Of a DNA stretch of 7,360 bases, positions 6,271 to 7,360 are shown piece by piece. The stretch's first letter is position 1. Every line of letters begins with the position of its first letter. The stretch lies in NCBI GenBank assembly GCA_027295975.1, contig JAPUJX010000629.1, forward strand, positions 1-7,360. Reading direction: 5' to 3'. The translations under genes and the position numbers were made by a program. Source of the DNA: Gammaproteobacteria bacterium (GTDB lineage: Bacteria; Pseudomonadota; Gammaproteobacteria; Pseudomonadales; Azotimanducaceae). The notes under the pieces were generated by a model that did no database searches, had not been told where the DNA came from, and saw only the letters and a list, made by a program, of their open reading frames with translations.

Positions 6271-7071
6271 TCAACGACCCTGGAAATCAGGTTCTCTCTT
6301 TTCCATGAATGCCCGTGGACCCTCGCGTGCATCCAGAGTGCGACCCACGAACTTCTGATGAAACAGTTCCATTTCCAGCTGGCCAGCAAACGTCCCTTCC
6401 AGGCCTCGATACAACTCCCGGCGAGTCAATTGAATCGCAATGGGCGCGGCGTTTGCGAGGGTCTGCGCCATCGAGTCAACCGCGTGATCCAACTCCTCGG
6501 GTGGTACCACCTGATTGACCAAACCCATCCCCAGGGCTTCATCAGCCCAGACCTGTCGACCCGTATAGAGAATCTCCGCCGCTCTGGCCAAACCAACGAT
6601 GCGGGGCAGATAGAAAGTCATACAGGCTTCCGGAACCAGACTGATGCGGGAAAAAGCCGCGGCAAACTTGCCTGCGGTCGAAGCGATTCTCATGTCGCAA
6701 CTGAGCGCCATGCCAAAACCGAGCCCGGCTGCGGCTCCATTAATCGATGCAACCGCGGGTTTTGACATATCCCACATCACCCGGGCAAATGTTTCCTGAA
6801 ACCCATCTCGAGGTAGACCGCTGTTCGGCGCAGGTTGTGCCGGTTCTCCGGAAGGACTCGGTTTCGGGGTCAGATCGGCTCCCGCGCAAAAACCTTTCCC
6901 CGCACCCTTAAAAACAACAACCCGCATGTTGTCGTCCGCGCTCGCATCCTTGATGGCGTCAAGAATTTCAGCCCGCATGGACTGGGTCAGCGCATTCAAA
7001 CGCTCGGGACGATTGAACGTAATTGTCGCTACCCTGTCGGCTTTTTCGTAGATAATTTCCTGGTAGTCCAC
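6271..7071 (-). CDS. Crotonase-fold enzyme (enoyl-CoA hydratase/isomerase family)
   Basis: A 266-residue crotonase-family protein. Typical blocks are ITFNRPERLNAL (17-28), KGFCAGADL (59-67) with one oxyanion-hole strand, KPAVASINGAAAGLGFGMAL (104-123) with the second, SCDMRIAS (124-131), VPEACMTFYLPRIVG (146-160) and EALGMGLVNQVV (178-189). Against classical enoyl-CoA hydratase, the two catalytic glutamates fall on G120 and F140. A Glu at 148 lies instead in the loop where several enoyl-CoA isomerases have their catalytic base. CoA-ester isomerisation therefore fits better than hydration, but this is inferred from hand alignment. An insert rich in Pro (about 69-86) follows the first oxyanion strand. 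The start is GTG at 7071 with AGGAGGT 4 nt upstream. It heads the minus-strand run and is divergent from the partial gene at 7306. Family is very sure; substrate unknown. Confidence 0.93.
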   Translation of the reverse strand: MDYQEIIYEKADRVATITFNRPERLNALTQSMRAEILDAIKDASADDNMRVVVFKGAGKGFCAGADLTPKPSPSGEPAQPAPNSGLPRDGFQETFARVMWDMSKPAVASINGAAAGLGFGMALSCDMRIASTAGKFAAAFSRISLVPEACMTFYLPRIVGLARAAEILYTGRQVWADEALGMGLVNQVVPPEELDHAVDSMAQTLANAAPIAIQLTRRELYRGLEGTFAGQLEMELFHQKFVGRTLDAREGPRAFMEKREPDFQGR

Positions 7072-7075
7072 GTTT

Positions 7076-7082
7076 ACCTCCT
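7076..7082 (-). promoter_or_regulatory. Strong ribosome binding site before a GTG start
   Basis: The minus strand reads AGGAGGT here, a near-complete Shine-Dalgarno match, 4 nt before the GTG at 7071. It fixes GTG as the start codon of the crotonase-family gene. Confidence 0.8.
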
Positions 7083-7240
7083 CATCTCGAATTCCGGGAA
7101 CAGCGTCATGCGTCCCAGGCCTGATTTCACATCGGCAACACTCGCATGGGGCTCATTCACCATAAATCACCTTGCCCCGGGATGAAAAGATGCCAATTCC
7201 GCCGAAACCCGTGGTCCCGCGGATGGCCTTCAATCTCGAG

Positions 7241-7270
7241 TCGACATCCAGCCGGGATTTTTTATACGAT
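7241..7270 (+). promoter_or_regulatory. Candidate sigma70-type promoter for the gene at 7306
   Basis: TCGACA at 7241-7246 (one mismatch to TTGACA) is followed after 16 bp by TATACG at 7263-7268, or after 18 bp by TACGAT, inside a T-rich tract. It would place a transcript start about 25-30 bp before the ATG at 7306. A perfect TTGACA at 7270-7275 has no acceptable -10 at the right distance and is probably chance. This is consensus matching only. Confidence 0.3.
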
Positions 7271-7305
7271 TGACACCCATACATTGGATATTCCGGGGAC
7301 CACAG

Positions 7306-7360
7306 ATGGGCGCGTTAAAAATCGTTCTGCAAATAGTGGGGATCGTTGTCCTGGTCTTCG
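7306..7360 (+). CDS. N-terminus of an exported or membrane protein, 3' end outside the window
   Basis: An ATG at 7306 opens a frame that stays open for 18 codons to the window end. It encodes MGALKIVLQIVGIVVLVF, with one Lys at position 5 and then an almost unbroken hydrophobic stretch. That is the shape of a signal peptide or first transmembrane helix. GGGGA at 7295-7299 lies 6 nt before the ATG as a Shine-Dalgarno candidate, and a candidate promoter lies at 7241-7270. It is divergent from the crotonase gene. With only 18 residues the family cannot be named. Confidence 0.5.
   Translation, partial: MGALKIVLQIVGIVVLVF

Larger units (their letters stand above)
7072..7305. other. Divergent intergenic region between the crotonase gene and the partial gene at 7306
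   Basis: This 234-bp stretch holds the start signals for two divergent genes. On the plus strand I see one plausible promoter near its right end. On the minus strand I could not find a convincing -35/-10 pair for the crotonase gene. There is a GC-rich imperfect inverted repeat (CCGTGG and CCGCGG, about 7209-7222) with no U-tract. I found no convincing small ORF or RNA structure. Confidence 0.3.

Noticed and set aside
6232..6765. 177-codon plus-strand open frame over the 3' part of the crotonase gene
   Set aside because: It is antisense to well-conserved crotonase sequence and has no recognisable motif.
7270..7275. Perfect TTGACA -35 box
   Set aside because: No -10-like hexamer lies 16-18 bp downstream; that position is CCGGGG, inside the likely ribosome binding site of the gene at 7306.

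Overview
The window looks like chromosomal DNA from a Gram-negative bacterium, most likely a marine or uncultured gammaproteobacterium. I base this on a two-copy DUF3192-like protein (a family I know from Vibrio and Shewanella relatives), exported proteins with ordinary signal peptides, Shine-Dalgarno sites of the AGGAGG type, and a mid-50s GC content estimated by eye. No rRNA, tRNA, CRISPR array, integrase, transposase gene or phage gene is visible. The region is a dense block of small oxidoreductases with a few exported proteins.

Layout, left to right. A 5'-truncated conserved exported-type hypothetical protein (3-800, +) converges on a short-chain dehydrogenase-like protein, SDR-A (847-1611, -). 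SDR-A diverges from a COG4798-like methyltransferase with an apparent signal peptide (1780-2532, +). That gene converges, across 80 bp with no visible terminator, on a run of five minus-strand genes. In their order of transcription these are: a crotonase-fold enzyme (7071-6271, GTG start), an exported protein made of two DUF3192-like copies (6087-5425), a zinc-free MDR or quinone-oxidoreductase-like protein (5378-4404, TTG start), a second SDR-like protein, SDR-B (4340-3594), and a luciferase-like F420-type oxidoreductase (3557-2613). A divergent plus-strand gene begins at 7306 and leaves the window.

How the genes may work together. The last four genes of the minus run are separated by 36 to 63 bp and could be one transcript; a 183-bp gap precedes them. 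A crotonase, an MDR enzyme, an SDR and an LLM flavin/F420 enzyme together suggest catabolism or modification of a CoA-linked or carbonyl-containing lipid, steroid or terpenoid substrate. The substrate cannot be read from the sequence. The most notable points are these: both SDR-like proteins lack the catalytic Tyr and Lys; the crotonase lacks both hydratase glutamates but has a Glu where enoyl-CoA isomerases carry theirs; the DUF3192 protein has an internal tandem duplication; and the methyltransferase-fold protein appears to be exported. I see no convincing defence, mobile or RNA-based system.
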